The notes: a model not told the origin generated them from the letters alone. DNA of 64,000 bases from Effrenium voratum (GCA_963377175.1 CAUJNA010000569.1:172482-236481), one strand, 5' to 3'. Positions 44,199-53,699 are shown, counted from the stretch's first letter. Made by a program: numbers and translations.

Positions 44199-44725
44199 GA
44201 GCTGCTTGTGTCACGCCTCTGCCCTTGGAGGGCAAGACCATCTTCTTGGCCAGCTGGGGCCTCCGAGGAGTGAATGCGTGCCCTGATGAGTTGGATCTCA
44301 CCATTTCGTGCCTTCGCATTGACGACCCAGATCGAGCTCGGAGCCGCCATACTGAAGATGGTGATGACCTTGGCTTCCACCCTGGCTATCACGATGTGAC
44401 CCTTGCCCGTGTCTTTGCGCATGCGGAGTTCCTTGTGCTGCTCGGCGAGGTCAAAGCCTGGGTGGCTCAGCTGTCTTCTGCCCAGAAAGAGGCCAGACTA
44501 GGCATCTTCTGCAGAGCAGGGCGCCACCGTTCAGTTGCGGTCTTGTGGCTTCTTGCCCATGTGCTGGCCCGGCTGGGCGCGCGTGTGAGGGTGAACCACC
44601 TGGAGCAGAATGCTGGCAGGTGGTCGCACCTTTGCAGGGGGTGCAGGTCATGTGCCGAAGGCACTATGACCAAGCAGCGGCTAGCCGCAGAGGTCATGCG
44701 TGCATACATGTCGCTTGAAGTGTGA
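44199..44725 (+). CDS. RapZ C-terminal-like domain exon (alternatively CX5R phosphatase-like)
   Basis: The open frame begins upstream (about 44150), but a long pyrimidine tract ending CTGCAG at 44198 marks a good splice acceptor, so the exon probably starts at 44199. It reads LEGKTIFLASWGLRGVNACP, then LRIDDPDRARSRH, FHPGYHD, and IFCRAGRHRSVAVLWLLAHV, and ends with a Cys-rich CRGCRSCAEG segment. C..GRHRSV matches the conserved loop in the C-terminal domain of RapZ RNase adapters (the RNA-binding half), and versions with the trailing Cys cluster are common in dinoflagellates as I recall. The same string also fits CX5R (C-R-A-G-R-H-R) of tyrosine phosphatases. The upstream donor exon is not identified. 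One palindrome (44677) lies in frame as RLAA. Confidence 0.5.
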
Positions 44726-45061
44726 AAAAAAAGAGTCGGCATGTTGCCCCCTTAAGGTCCTTGCCCCCTTGAGGCCCTTGCCCCTGTAAGGTCTTTGCAT
44801 TGCCAGGTTGTAGGGCCATGAAGGGCGGCTAGCCGCCTTCTGAGAACTTTAGCTGCAGTGTGTTGTGTTCCACAGTTTGGTCCTTGCCATGCATGGCGGC
44901 TAGCCGCCTCAGTTGCTTTCAGGGCCTCGCCCCACATGCTGTCCCAAACTGTTCTTGTGTCCAACACTTGCAACAACACGCACTTTTTGCATGCACACAC
45001 ACACACAAAGACCATGCACACAGAACACAACACAACAAATAGGACAAATCTAATTATTTTA
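44726..45061. other. Subterminal region of the element
   Basis: Contains two identical 14-bp palindromes GGCGGCTAGCCGCC (44824, 44895), a short repeat of TTGCCCCCTTGAGG/AAGG, and a CA microsatellite. No gene. It may hold transposase-binding sequence. Confidence 0.5.
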
Positions 45062-45091
45062 AGGCCAAATCCCACGAACAGAACTTTAATT
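45062..45091 (-). repeat. Right terminal inverted repeat
   Basis: Starts AGGCCAAATCCCACGAACAG and ends ACTTTAATT; exact partner of the left terminal repeat. A CA microsatellite (44994-45006) lies just inside it. Confidence 0.9.
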
Positions 45092-46400
45092 TCCCTGCCC
45101 AGCTGAAGAACAACTAGCTTCGGCGGTGTGATGCAACTCAACAAACATGTTCCACCTCCTGGCCAAGGTTTGAAGAAGAAGCGGCTCAAAAGCGAGTTCG
45201 GCGTCAACAAGGACCGCTAAAATGTCGTCGGGCGTCCTCTGACTAGCAGTCCCACAATCCATCCATTGCGTCCGCGTTGAGAGAAGGGCTTCCCAAGAAA
45301 GCCATGGCGCGCGTCCAGAATGCATACTGTGAGCAGGCGGCAGCAAATCTCGCATGTACCCGCAGAGGTTCGAGGCAACGCGGCTTGTGTGGGAGAGAGA
45401 AGGTTCCGGAAGCCAGGCGCTTGCCGGTGTGGGATCTCATCCCTGAGCTAGCTGAGCACTACGTTGAAAAGGTGGACGCTGAAGTGCCTGCCTTGGGCTT
45501 CTCCAAGATAAAAGTCAACCGCATGCGTCCCAGCTGTGTGACATCAAAGGCCCATTTATGACGAGCAACAGTAGCGGGCGTTGGAGACCCCGCCAACCTG
45601 CCCGGTCCTGCAAGATGCTCCAAGCGGCGCCCGGCCGCCGGAGCTTTATTTGTCGGACAACCTTGCTGCCTGCCTTGCGAGCATGAGCGAATTGTCGGAG
45701 TGACCACAAGCTGGAGGTGAAACCGGGAACTTGCTTTAAGAATTAAGAAATGTCCGCGCAAATGCTTCTCCGCATCGAGTTCCTGCGCGGCGTAAGGTTC
45801 GGCGCGCTCCTTGCAATCTGCGTCAGCCTCAAAAAGTTGTTTGCCTTCAGCAACATGTCTGTGAGCAGGGATCGCCCGTATTCTCGTGTGGCAAGGCAAC
45901 CTGCCGCCAGTAAAGTGACGAGACAGAAACCTCTCGGCTGCTCCAGGATTGGTTCCTTTCAGGTGCTCGTAAGTGGCAACAGTTCTCGGTACCAAGCACT
46001 TTTAGTCGCCTACTGCACTGCATGCTTCAGAACCGATTCAAAAGCTGCAGCGCTGCTTGTAGAAGTTTCTCAGCGCAACACGGTTTCCAGCGCACTGTCC
46101 AGTAACGACACACATCACGTCCCCGAGTCCAAGATCCTCGCCTTAGCCGTTGGGATCTGCCTGACGACTATCGGAAATTCTGGCAGTTGGGAGCACGGTA
46201 TTATCCAGGCGTTGATCCCAATGGGGCTACTGCGGTTTTAGCGCGCAACACTTGCATACTTGCATATAGTGCAGCCAGTCGGCGTAGCCCGACCCACGGT
46301 CTGAGTCGCTCCTTCAGCTTGCGCGGCAAGAAAGCCGAGTCAAAGTGTCACAGATTGAGCCTGGCTGAGTTAGTTGCTCGCGGGGCCCAGTCTACAGAGC
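45092..46400. other. Right flank of the element; weak coding relics
   Basis: On the minus strand, 45355-45093 reads protein-like (DDILAVLVDAELAFEPLLLQ) up to the element edge, and the left flank on the same strand (33431-33141) continues protein-like (HTTLLHATVAVLRQRLDTLQ). The element may have landed in a coding exon. A plus-strand frame at 45300-45561 (VWDLIPELAEHYVEKVD) also looks coding. None is recognised. Confidence 0.35.
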
Positions 46401-46404
46401 TAGT

Positions 46405-46740
46405 ATAACCATCCTCGGAAAAATAGAAAAGCTCGAAGGTCTGGAAAACGATTTCGGAAAGGGGTAGACTACTTTAGCACTGCGAGTCTCCCAGCGCGAA
46501 AAAGGTTATCCCTTGGGGTGCAAAAAACGGTTTTATCTTTGCGCGGAGCGAATCCAGAACCAACCTTCTGCAGAAATGTCTCGTCCCGCGCAAAGATAAA
46601 ATCCTCCGGTCGCGGAAGGTCTAGCTTTGTGCCTGCGAAAAGAAAACGGTGACTTACGCGCCCAAAACTTTTGCAGGCCTTTCCGGCCGGAAAGTGTCTA
46701 TCTTTGCGCCGCCCAAACAAACCTGCAGGCAATTTAGCAT
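46405..46740 (+). repeat. Dispersed GGAAAGATAGA-type repeat, 46-kb copy
   Basis: CATCCTCGGAAAAATAGAAA, then GGTCTGGAAAACGATTTCGG, then several (C/G)GCAAAGATAAAA units and GTCGCGGAAGGTCTAG. It matches 18.71-18.93 kb and, inverted, 20.59-20.68 kb. A TTTAGTACTGGCAATA block follows, as in the 18-20 kb region. Confidence 0.65.
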
Positions 46741-47310
46741 TTAGTGCTGGGAAAATTTAATTTAGCACGGCAATACTAGATGTAGTGCTGGAAATACTAA
46801 ATTCAGCGCTGTCCATTTTCATTGGTAGTACACGGAGGACCCGTATTAGATGTAGCACAAATTTAGTATAGTGCTGGGAATCGTAAGTTTAGTTCTGGCA
46901 ATAGTAAATCAATCTCTGGCAATACCAAGATAAAACTGGCATTATTATATTTAGTACCAGCAATATCGAAAATAGCACTGGCAAAGTAAATCTAGTACTC
47001 GGAGGACTCCTTTTTTAACCGCCCGCGTGCAACTCCAAAGTTTGTTTGCTTTGGCAGTGTGTTCCATCATACCAGGAATCTGTTTTTAGTGAGGAATTCA
47101 ATCACTTCAATACCTTACTAAAAAGTCTAGGTTGAATGTTGGCAATATTCCATTTAGCACTGGCAAAATAAATTTTAATAGTGGCAATATCAATTGCAGC
47201 GGTGGCAATTCCAAATTTAGTACTGCCAATGCCACATTTAGTACCGGCAATGCTAAATTTAGTTTTGGCAATACAACAAAAGTACTGGCCACGTTGAACT
47301 AAGTACTGAC
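46730..47310 (+). repeat. TTTAGTACTGGCAATA repeats, block 3
   Basis: About twenty diverged ~20-25 bp units with AATTTAGTACTGGCAATA or TTAGTGCTGG cores. No gene. Short frames across it are repeat-derived. Confidence 0.7.
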
Positions 47311-49610
47311 AATATTCAAGGAATACTCCTCCAGGAACTTCTCGAGGAAACCAGATTTGCTTAGGCTGGGCTTATCCAAGCCTAGTCAGGGCTTATCCAA
47401 GGCTTAAGCTTAGACAACATCAAAATCCGTGTCTCAGAAGGGCTTGTCCAGGAACGGGCGGTCTTGCCGAACCAGCTCTTGCAATGCAGACCCTTCCCGA
47501 AGCCAAAAACCATTCCGTGATTTTTAACAAGTACTTTCAACAGTTCAAAGCCTTACTCTGGGAACATTTAATTTCGTAGGCGCTCGGCTCCACAGGAAGA
47601 TGGGCTTGATGTGGATGAGGTTGGGGACTACCCTGCCAGTTACGAGAGGTTGGCTCGGGGAAGCAGAAGTGGCTGGCGCTGAAACGCACAAAAAGGTGTT
47701 TTGAAGTGCCAGCGCCAGCGTCGGGAGGCCTGGGCTGCGCAACAGTGATGCTCTGCCATTCCTAGCCGCATGTCCTGGCGTACGTGAGGAAGCGAGGACT
47801 TGGAAGGCGCCGGCCGATCCGTTTTCCGGCTGGATGTCAACGCGTGTGACTCATATCCTGACGGAGTTTTTACAAGGGGTGACATCGTGCGCACCAGCGG
47901 GGGTTGCCAAGTGGATTGCTCCGATTCTCGAAATAGTTGAAAAGCGGGCGCTGCGCGACCGTACACCGGTCGGGCCGCGCCTGCGAGTTCCAACGAGGGC
48001 CCCTGTAGGTGTGAGGTAGGTATAAAAAGGGGTAGCGTAAACAACTAGATTTCAGTTATGGCAACTTCTCACGAACACACAAGTAACCTCTAAGCCAGTC
48101 TGAGACATGGACGTAAGCAAGCGAGTCACAACCTTAGGAACAAAATAGGTGATCGTAAGTTAGGGAAATTTTTGAGAAATTGTACAAATTCTGTTCGTCT
48201 TCTGCAGCAGGCACTTTTTGTATAGCTTGGTGAGGGGTTGTCTGGTCACGCTAGAACAAGGCTAAGGCTAAACAAGGCCAACAAGGCTAAGCGGTCCGCC
48301 TAGACACAGGTGGCGCGCATCTGCCTCAGGGCTACGTGGCTGCCTGGGCGGCGGTCCGCCTTGGCACGGGTAGCGCGCATCTGCTTTGGCGGTGGTCCGC
48401 CAAGGCACGGGTAACGTCTTTCTTGCCGTCGCGGGTGTCTGGAAAGGCCAGCCTTAAACAGGCTTTTGCCCAGCGATTAACAGAATCAACTACGCGTCCC
48501 CCTCTACAGCTTGTACGCGACGCGGCATGACATTGCTATGACACGCTTGCGTATGCTGATGGGGGTACAGGGTTTCAAGAGTGAGGCTCCCACGTTTAGT
48601 GAACGGGATAAGAGGCACCTTGACTAAAGTACGCCAAGACAAACGCTTACTCGGCAAATGATGCCTTTGCTTTGGTTGGTTGCAAACGGCGCGAAAGCAT
48701 GCCGGTTATTGTTTTCGTGGACCAGCTTTTTCAACAACGTGCTGTCATCCGCCTAGAGCATTTCTGGGGTGGCAGCTTTATGTAGGATGAAAATCGTGTT
48801 TTGAATAAAAACCGTGTTCTGTTCCATTCCTGCCAGGTGTGTCCTTAACCGGCAAGGCAGTTAACCAGCGCCAGATCTACCGCTGCTGGACGTCGGTCAC
48901 TTCCTGAACTGCTGTCGCAGCTGGCGATAGAAATTTTCGAGATACGGAGCGGCTGCTAGCGGTCTACGCGAGCAAGCGCCGCTGATGGCTGCCGGCGGCA
49001 TTCGAAGCTTTCCAATGAGCCCGCGCCCAGACGGTGTTCGCGATTTAGGCCGACGTAGGCCTAAAGGATCACGACATCACATCTCACTCGGTTGGGCAAG
49101 CTGCTAGACAGAATTGAGGGCTCACTCCCGGCGGATGCTGGACCGACATCAGCTTGGGTTGCATAAGCAGTGCAAGTTGCCTGCCTCTCCAGTCGGACTC
49201 GAAACTTTGTTTCTTTGTTTCCTTGTTGTGTCTTTGGTTGATTTGGTTGCCGCCGAGAACGCTCCACACCCGCAATTTGAGGTGTTGGTGGTTCTGTTCC
49301 GACTATGGCTAAATGCCTTTCCCTCCTCTCTTTCGCTGCAGCCTAGCGGGGTGTTTCCCCGCTAGGCGACATGCTGTTTCATCTTCATGCACGTGCGTTG
49401 GCCCTGCAGTGTTTGGCTCAAGCTTTTAACGGTGGCGTTCCCTCTTTGCTGTTTTGTACCTCGCGCCGGCACCTCGTTTTCGGGCAGTAAAAGGCCCAGG
49501 CCGGGGCGGCTGTGGTTGGCTACGAGGTGGAGCTGGTCGAAGGCTGGGGGCAGTGTTTGCTTGTTTTGGGCTCGCTTGCTCGCGTTGCTCGCTTGTGCTG
49601 CGCTGCGCTG
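47311..49610. other. Unassigned stretch
   Basis: Local repeats only: GCTTATCCAAG units (47362-47410) and GGCGGTCCGCC, then TTGGCACGGGTAGCGCGCATC (48300-48420, three copies). No gene is recognised. Confidence 0.35.
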
Positions 49611-49740
49611 CTGCTTCTTTCTTTCACTTGTTTAAACTGGTTACCCTTTTGGCTTTTGTTGCGCCAGCCAAGGGCAACTTTGCTGTTGGGACTGGGGGGC
49701 CCAGGTGGTCTCTTTCTTCTTGCGGGTTTAACCGCACGTT
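49611..49740 (+). repeat. Dispersed repeat, copy 2 (partner at 32.0 kb)
   Basis: TTTCACTTGTTTAAACTGGT, GCGCCAGCCAAGGGCAACTT, then GTTGGGACT and GGTGGTCTCTTTCTTCTTG, match 32030-32160. The copy at 49.6 kb continues GC-rich on both sides. Confidence 0.65.
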
Positions 49741-50950
49741 GAGGCCCGTGTTATCTGCAAGCAAGCGTGTACTTTTGGCCGGACGACGCAGGTGAGGATT
49801 CCGGCCCTCTCTAGAAAGCAAATTGAACTCCCGCAACATGAGATTTCATTTTCCACAAGAACCAAAAAAGCTCAGGCTCGCGCACAAAGTGGCCAACATG
49901 GCAGCTATACGGTTAAGTCTTCCCCGGTTGGTAGGTTGTTTTAGCCTCTCGGTCATTCCTGAATTCAGAGACGCTCGTCTCAAGGCACGCACTAAGGCCG
50001 TGAGTTTCAATAATGCTTTCACTGGTCACGGAACCATTTTCAACTTCAGGGTTCAGTCAATGGGTTTTGGGGTGGCGGGCCAGAAAATAGAACGGGGCAC
50101 GCACGCATGCCTCGCGCAAGATGATGGCCAGCGATGTCCAGCAAGGGGAAGAACCTGCGCAGCGCTGTCCTCAGAAAGGCCCTGAGGGTCCGACATTGAA
50201 AGAATGAATTGCTATTGGTCCCGATTGATACAGACCAATTATTATTGAAAACATCCTGGTATTGATCGATATTGGTCGGCAATGATCAATACGAAACAAT
50301 GCTTTCTTTCAAGCAACTTGGCTTTTTTCAAGCTCTACTGAACGATTTGATTCTTAGTTGCCTGGCCAGCAGAATCTTGCGGACAAAGGACAGGCTTATC
50401 TCTTGTGCCATGACTACTATGGAGGACCGCAAGGGAGGCTCAATCTGCCATGGGCTGCAAGCCCCCAAAACAAGCGCCTCCTGCGCACGCTTTGGAGGCA
50501 TCACGTAGGGCTTGCCTGAAAGTAACAAGACACAGGCGCACAGAACCACCACCGCAAGACTTCCCTCGCCTGGCACTTCGCCTCCTCAGCACGCCCGCAA
50601 GCTTGAGCCAAACGCAATCCCGCGCTGGCTGCGCCTTTGAAAAGCTCCCGAAAACACAGCCGCCTCTCTCACCCTGACTGTCCTCCACGCAGGGGCCACC
50701 CTGGCCGACAGCAACTTGGTTTTGGCTGAAGTCAGTTTTGGCCATCGTAACACTTTGCAGGTTAGGCCAAGCCTCGCAACCAAAACCCGCCACAAAGCCC
50801 TAAAGGCCAATAGAAAATCTCAGAACCCTCCACGGCGTTTCACTCTTCACCAAAAAAAGCGGCAAAAACAAACTTTGCCAACACAGCGCACCCCCGCCTC
50901 CTGACACGGCCGCGCCTGGCGCACCAGATCCTCCAACCCAATTCAATAAC
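49741..50950. other. Unassigned stretch
   Basis: Overlapping frames on both strands without motifs. A small ATTG(A/G)T(A/C)-rich palindromic patch lies at about 50215-50290 (TTGGTCCCGATTGATACAGA, then ATTGATCGATATTGGTCGGC). Confidence 0.3.
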
Positions 50951-50964
50951 CCTCACCAACCCAG

Positions 50965-51290
50965 AAACCCACAGGAAACCCATGGAAACTCTCAACAAAC
51001 TTTCAGGGAAACCCTCAAAAAAACCCAAGAAACCCAGAAACCCAACAACACCCGCAAGAAACCCTCACAGAAACAATTCAGGAAACGTCAGGAAACCCTC
51101 ACAAAACTGTCAGGAAACCTTCAGGAAACTGTCAGGAAAAAAGGAACCGTCGGAAACCCTCGCAAACCCCTCAGGAAACGTCAGGAAACCCTCAGGAAAC
51201 CTTCAAGAAACCTTCGGGAAACCTCATGAAAACCCAAGGAAACCCTTAACAAACCCTCAGGAAACCCAAGGAAACCCACCACGCGCGTCG
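50965..51290 (+). repeat. Minisatellite of GGAAACC(C/T)(T/A)CA units
   Basis: About 25 imperfect 10-16 bp units of the type AGGAAACCCTCA or AGGAAACGTC. The plus-strand frame is a Lys/Pro/Asn-rich artefact of the repeat. Confidence 0.85.
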
Positions 51291-51772
51291 GAACCCCCCC
51301 TAGCACGTTGACGATTCACCATTTGGGGAATTACAAAAGATTTAATGGCGGGGAGGGGTGGAAGAGGGTTTTCGAGGCTTTCCTCACACGCTTTCCCACG
51401 TTCCTCCTCTCACAGTGTTATACCAAGCTTTTTTTCCAAAGGGTTGCAATTCAAGCACCGATATCTTGCAGGAGAGGCATGTCGGACATGCAAGACTCGG
51501 TACGCGTTCGATTGCAGCAGGGCTCGGGCTTGAGAATCAAACTCCACTCCACCAAATTATCCAAGATCAAGGCGTGCGTCGTGGTGGGTGTTCAAGGGGT
51601 TCGTGACCACAAATGGGCGACTGAATAAGGACTTCACGAAGTCTTTGCAGCTTGGGACTGCCCCTGCAAGGCGTAGATACTGCACCTGTCTTCCGCCCAT
51701 CGAAATTGATCCAAGAAGACGGGCGATCGTTTGCTTTTGAGCATACTTTCGTTTGAAAAAAAGAAGAAGCCT

Positions 51773-52009
51773 CTAGCGCAAAAGTTGATGCTGAGACCAA
51801 GGATCATCATGCAATCGGAAGGGCAGTCGAGTCTCTGCCAGCTGCCAAGCAACCGCCACACGGTACTGTTCCAAACGCCGGGTCTCCTCGGCCTGCGCGA
51901 CTGCCTCGTAGTTCTGGAGCAAGACCCTGAAGGATTTCTTGCATTTGAGCAAGTAGCCTTTGTATTGCTCGTTTTCAGCCACACACTGCAGCAGGTCTGT
52001 AAACTTCAT
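51773..52009 (-). CDS. Hypothetical helical exon or small gene
   Basis: Minus-strand ATG at 52009 reads MKFTDLLQCVAENEQYKGYL, then a KCKKSFRVLLQNYEAVAQAE coiled-coil-like stretch, ending SQHQLLR. Third positions are strongly G/C, like the certain genes of the window. It may be an exon shared with 52460-52732 on the same strand. No family is recognised. Confidence 0.4.
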   Translation of the reverse strand: MKFTDLLQCVAENEQYKGYLLKCKKSFRVLLQNYEAVAQAEETRRLEQYRVAVAWQLAETRLPFRLHDDPWSQHQLLR

Positions 52010-52459
52010 TCATAAAAGGCTTGCTGTCTGTGCTTCCACTTGAGCGATTTGCCGAACCTTGCTGCAAACTCTGAAAAAATGGCATCATTGGAAAAAGCCA
52101 TCAGAAACGCCTTGGGCCTGGCCTCGTTTAAATCTCTTGGCACCCCCGCTGCCCACGGCAGCTTGGGAACCATTCGCCCTAAACCCTAAGGCCAGCGCGC
52201 TGCCTCGTTTAGGCTTCCTTAACCGCCCCTGGGCAGACTTCTGGGCGCTGAAACACATGGCTGGCCCCTGCGACCAAGCTCTGCAGACTGACAGGTTCTG
52301 TAAGCATGGGCTGAAACGGGTCGTCGATGGGCAACCGCGCGCTCACTTCAGTGGTTCACTCACTCAGCACCGCCTGCGCTTGACAGACAAACAAACAACT
52401 GGCAAAGGCACACACGCTGACGTCCGAATTTGCCTTCGCCGCCGCCTGCCCGGGGGCGT

Positions 52460-52732
52460 TCACCATGGCCTCTGCGCAAGTAGCAAACACAACTCGCCAA
52501 GAATTTCGTGCGCAACACACTCGACACACTCGGTTGAATCCGGCAACAAGGCCTCCACCAGGTAAGCCTGGCACTCTCGCTCAGGCTCCACACCATTCTG
52601 ACACCGCCACCCCTCCTGCATCACCTGAGCACGGCGCTGCGCCAAGTGAGCATAACTACGGCACTGGCCTTCAGCCCGCGCACGCTGGAGCAAGAGCTCC
52701 AAATCTCCAGCATTGAGGTTCTTAGCCTTCAC
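52460..52732 (-). CDS. Hypothetical helical exon
   Basis: Minus-strand frame (V/M)KAKNLNAGDLELLLQRARA, then YAHLAQRRAQVMQEGW, then a Cys-containing ECVECVAHEILGELCLLL end. The composition is alpha-helical and G/C-ending in third positions. It begins at a GTG with no nearby ATG, so it is more likely an internal exon. No function can be given. Confidence 0.35.
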   Translation of the reverse strand: MKAKNLNAGDLELLLQRARAEGQCRSYAHLAQRRAQVMQEGWRCQNGVEPERECQAYLVEALLPDSTECVECVAHEILGELCLLLAQRPW

Positions 52733-52769
52733 TGAGCAAAAAAGGATTATTCAAAAGCATGTACGTTGG

Positions 52770-53392
52770 CGCTTCTTGCTGAGGTTCTTCCTGTCCTTGG
52801 CCGCTGCGACGGCCTGGCGCTTGAGTTCAGCACGCCGGCGCCGAAGCGCGACGCGTTTCCACTTTGGCAGAAAAACAGATTTTGTTGGCTATGCGACTGT
52901 GACAAAAAGGCGAAAGGCAAATGCCCATGGGGTTTCAGAGACAAGCCAGCGTTCATCTTGTTGGCAGCAAAGGACTTGAAAGAAAGCCCTGGTGGCTTGG
53001 GTAAAAGCCAGCTCAGAAGTAAGCATGCACATGGCTGTAAGTTTGACAGCATTGTCAAACTTTTATGACTTGTGTGCCGGGCAAGGCTTTTACATGACAG
53101 ACAAAGCAGCCCAAGAAGCTGAGCAGTCCATCAAAAAATGTTTAAAGCATGATGCCTGGCTGCAAAGCCATTTCAAAGATGGCAACAGGTTCCAAGTCAC
53201 TCCCAAATTTTCAAATGCATTGTATTTGGCAGCCATGTGCCACTTTCAAGCCCAAGGACATTCTGGACTTACAAGCAAGAAAGCTTCATGGGGGCCATGG
53301 CCCAGTCAGCCCATTCATGTACCTGGGAGGACCGACTTACAGGCACCGCTGTTGATTTCAGGGTGTTTGCATAATATTCCAAGTCAGCTAAA
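52770..53392 (+). pseudogene. Dinoflagellate transposase-like repeat protein, C-terminal fragments
   Basis: Plus-strand pieces in order: a Cys-rich block (FPLWQKNRFCWLCDCDKKAK, from about 52855), then SNFYDLCAGQGFYMTDKAAQ, IKKCLKHDAWLQSHFKDGN and RFQVTPKFSNALYLAAMC (53050-53240), and, in another frame from 53258, TFWTYKQESFMGAMAQSAHS ending at a TAA at 53390. The last two blocks fit a protein family that recurs in dinoflagellate genomes (a KCLKH..WL...H..G..RF..TPK pattern, then WTY..ESFMG.MA...HSC). The frame change near 53245 indicates an indel, and the N-terminal two thirds are missing. Confidence 0.5.
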
Positions 53393-53686
53393 TAATTGAA
53401 CACTAGAAGCTTGTGTCCATGCTTGGTAGTTGGCTTTTTTGGCAAGCCCTGCCAATTCTTTTGGCAACGTTTTGTTGCTCCATCCTTTGGCAGGATGAAG
53501 TCCTTCCAGCAAAGCTGTAAAGCTCCCAGCTAAAACATGGAATAATTCATCCCAAGTATGTTTGTCTGTGGCACTTTTTAGCCAAGCTGCCAAAATGAAA
53601 GAACTGTCAACAGGGCTTTCTTTCAAACCTTGCTGGGCTTTGTTGTCACAGGGCGTGTACAAACTTCCCCCAAAGCCGAAAGTCAT
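53384..53686 (-). CDS. Hypothetical exon with GLKES motif
   Basis: Minus-strand frame: MTFGFGGSLYTPCDNKAQQG, then LKESPVDSSFILAAWLKSAT and DKHTWDELFHVLAGSFTALL, then KGWSNKTLPKELAGLAKKAN. Protein-like throughout and convergent with the plus-strand fragments at 52.8-53.4 kb. The HTWDELFHVL..SF..LLEG pattern resembles a segment of the same dinoflagellate repeat protein family, so this may be another rearranged piece. The GLKES codons coincide with one hairpin of the TCTTTC family. Confidence 0.35.
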   Translation of the reverse strand: MTFGFGGSLYTPCDNKAQQGLKESPVDSSFILAAWLKSATDKHTWDELFHVLAGSFTALLEGLHPAKGWSNKTLPKELAGLAKKANYQAWTQASSVQLFS

Positions 53687-53699
53687 TGAGCTATCAGTG

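Larger units (their letters stand above)
33519..44908. repeat. Family of 20 GGCTAGCC-centred perfect palindromes
   Basis: Perfect palindromes of 10-18 bp share the core GGCTAGCC but have different, self-complementary arms: 33519-33528, 33543-33558, 34521-34534, 34633-34644, 34682-34699 (ATGGTGGCTAGCCACCAT), 37369-37382, 37415-37428, 38068-38077, 38657-38670, 38701-38716, 40862-40877, 43069-43082, 43212-43223, 43249-43262, 43887-43898, 43964-43977, 43995-44008, 44677-44688, 44824-44837, 44895-44908. A variant core CAGCTAGCTG lies at 38765-38774. Three copies fall in long coding frames, each reading (W/R)-L-A in the same phase; most others lie in intergenic or intron-like sequence. Beyond the core, the arms extend on average 2.85 further complementary pairs; chance would give about 0.33. 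Confidence 0.95.
33432..45091 (+). mobile_element. TIR-bounded mobile element, 11.66 kb, with DDE-type and cargo genes
   Basis: The ends are exact inverted repeats of 30 bp (33432-33461 and 45062-45091). Inside, every substantial gene is on the plus strand: 2H-phosphoesterase-like, DDE-type protein, SPPC methyltransferase-like, a very large protein and a RapZ-C-like exon. Coding density is far above the rest of the window and the interior is saturated with GGCTAGCC palindromes. TTAA occurs at both outer edges (33434-33437 and 45086-45089), so a TTAA target duplication of piggyBac type is possible, but AATT is equally compatible and the TIR does not begin with the CCC typical of piggyBac. The DDE-type protein makes a cut-and-paste class II element the simplest reading. 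It is larger and gene-richer than ordinary transposons. Confidence 0.8.

Noticed and set aside
33639..44919. CRISPR-like reading of the repeated palindromes
   Set aside because: Spacing is irregular (31 bp to several kb), the arms differ, and the host is a eukaryote; there is no spacer structure or cas gene.
49412..49422. TTTGGCTCAAG, matching the 3' end of the dinoflagellate spliced leader
   Set aside because: Only 11 bases match, upstream bases do not, and no cDNA-like gene follows; too short to call a spliced-leader relic.
50982..51311. Lys/Pro/Asn-rich 109-codon frame
   Set aside because: Derived wholly from the GGAAACC minisatellite.
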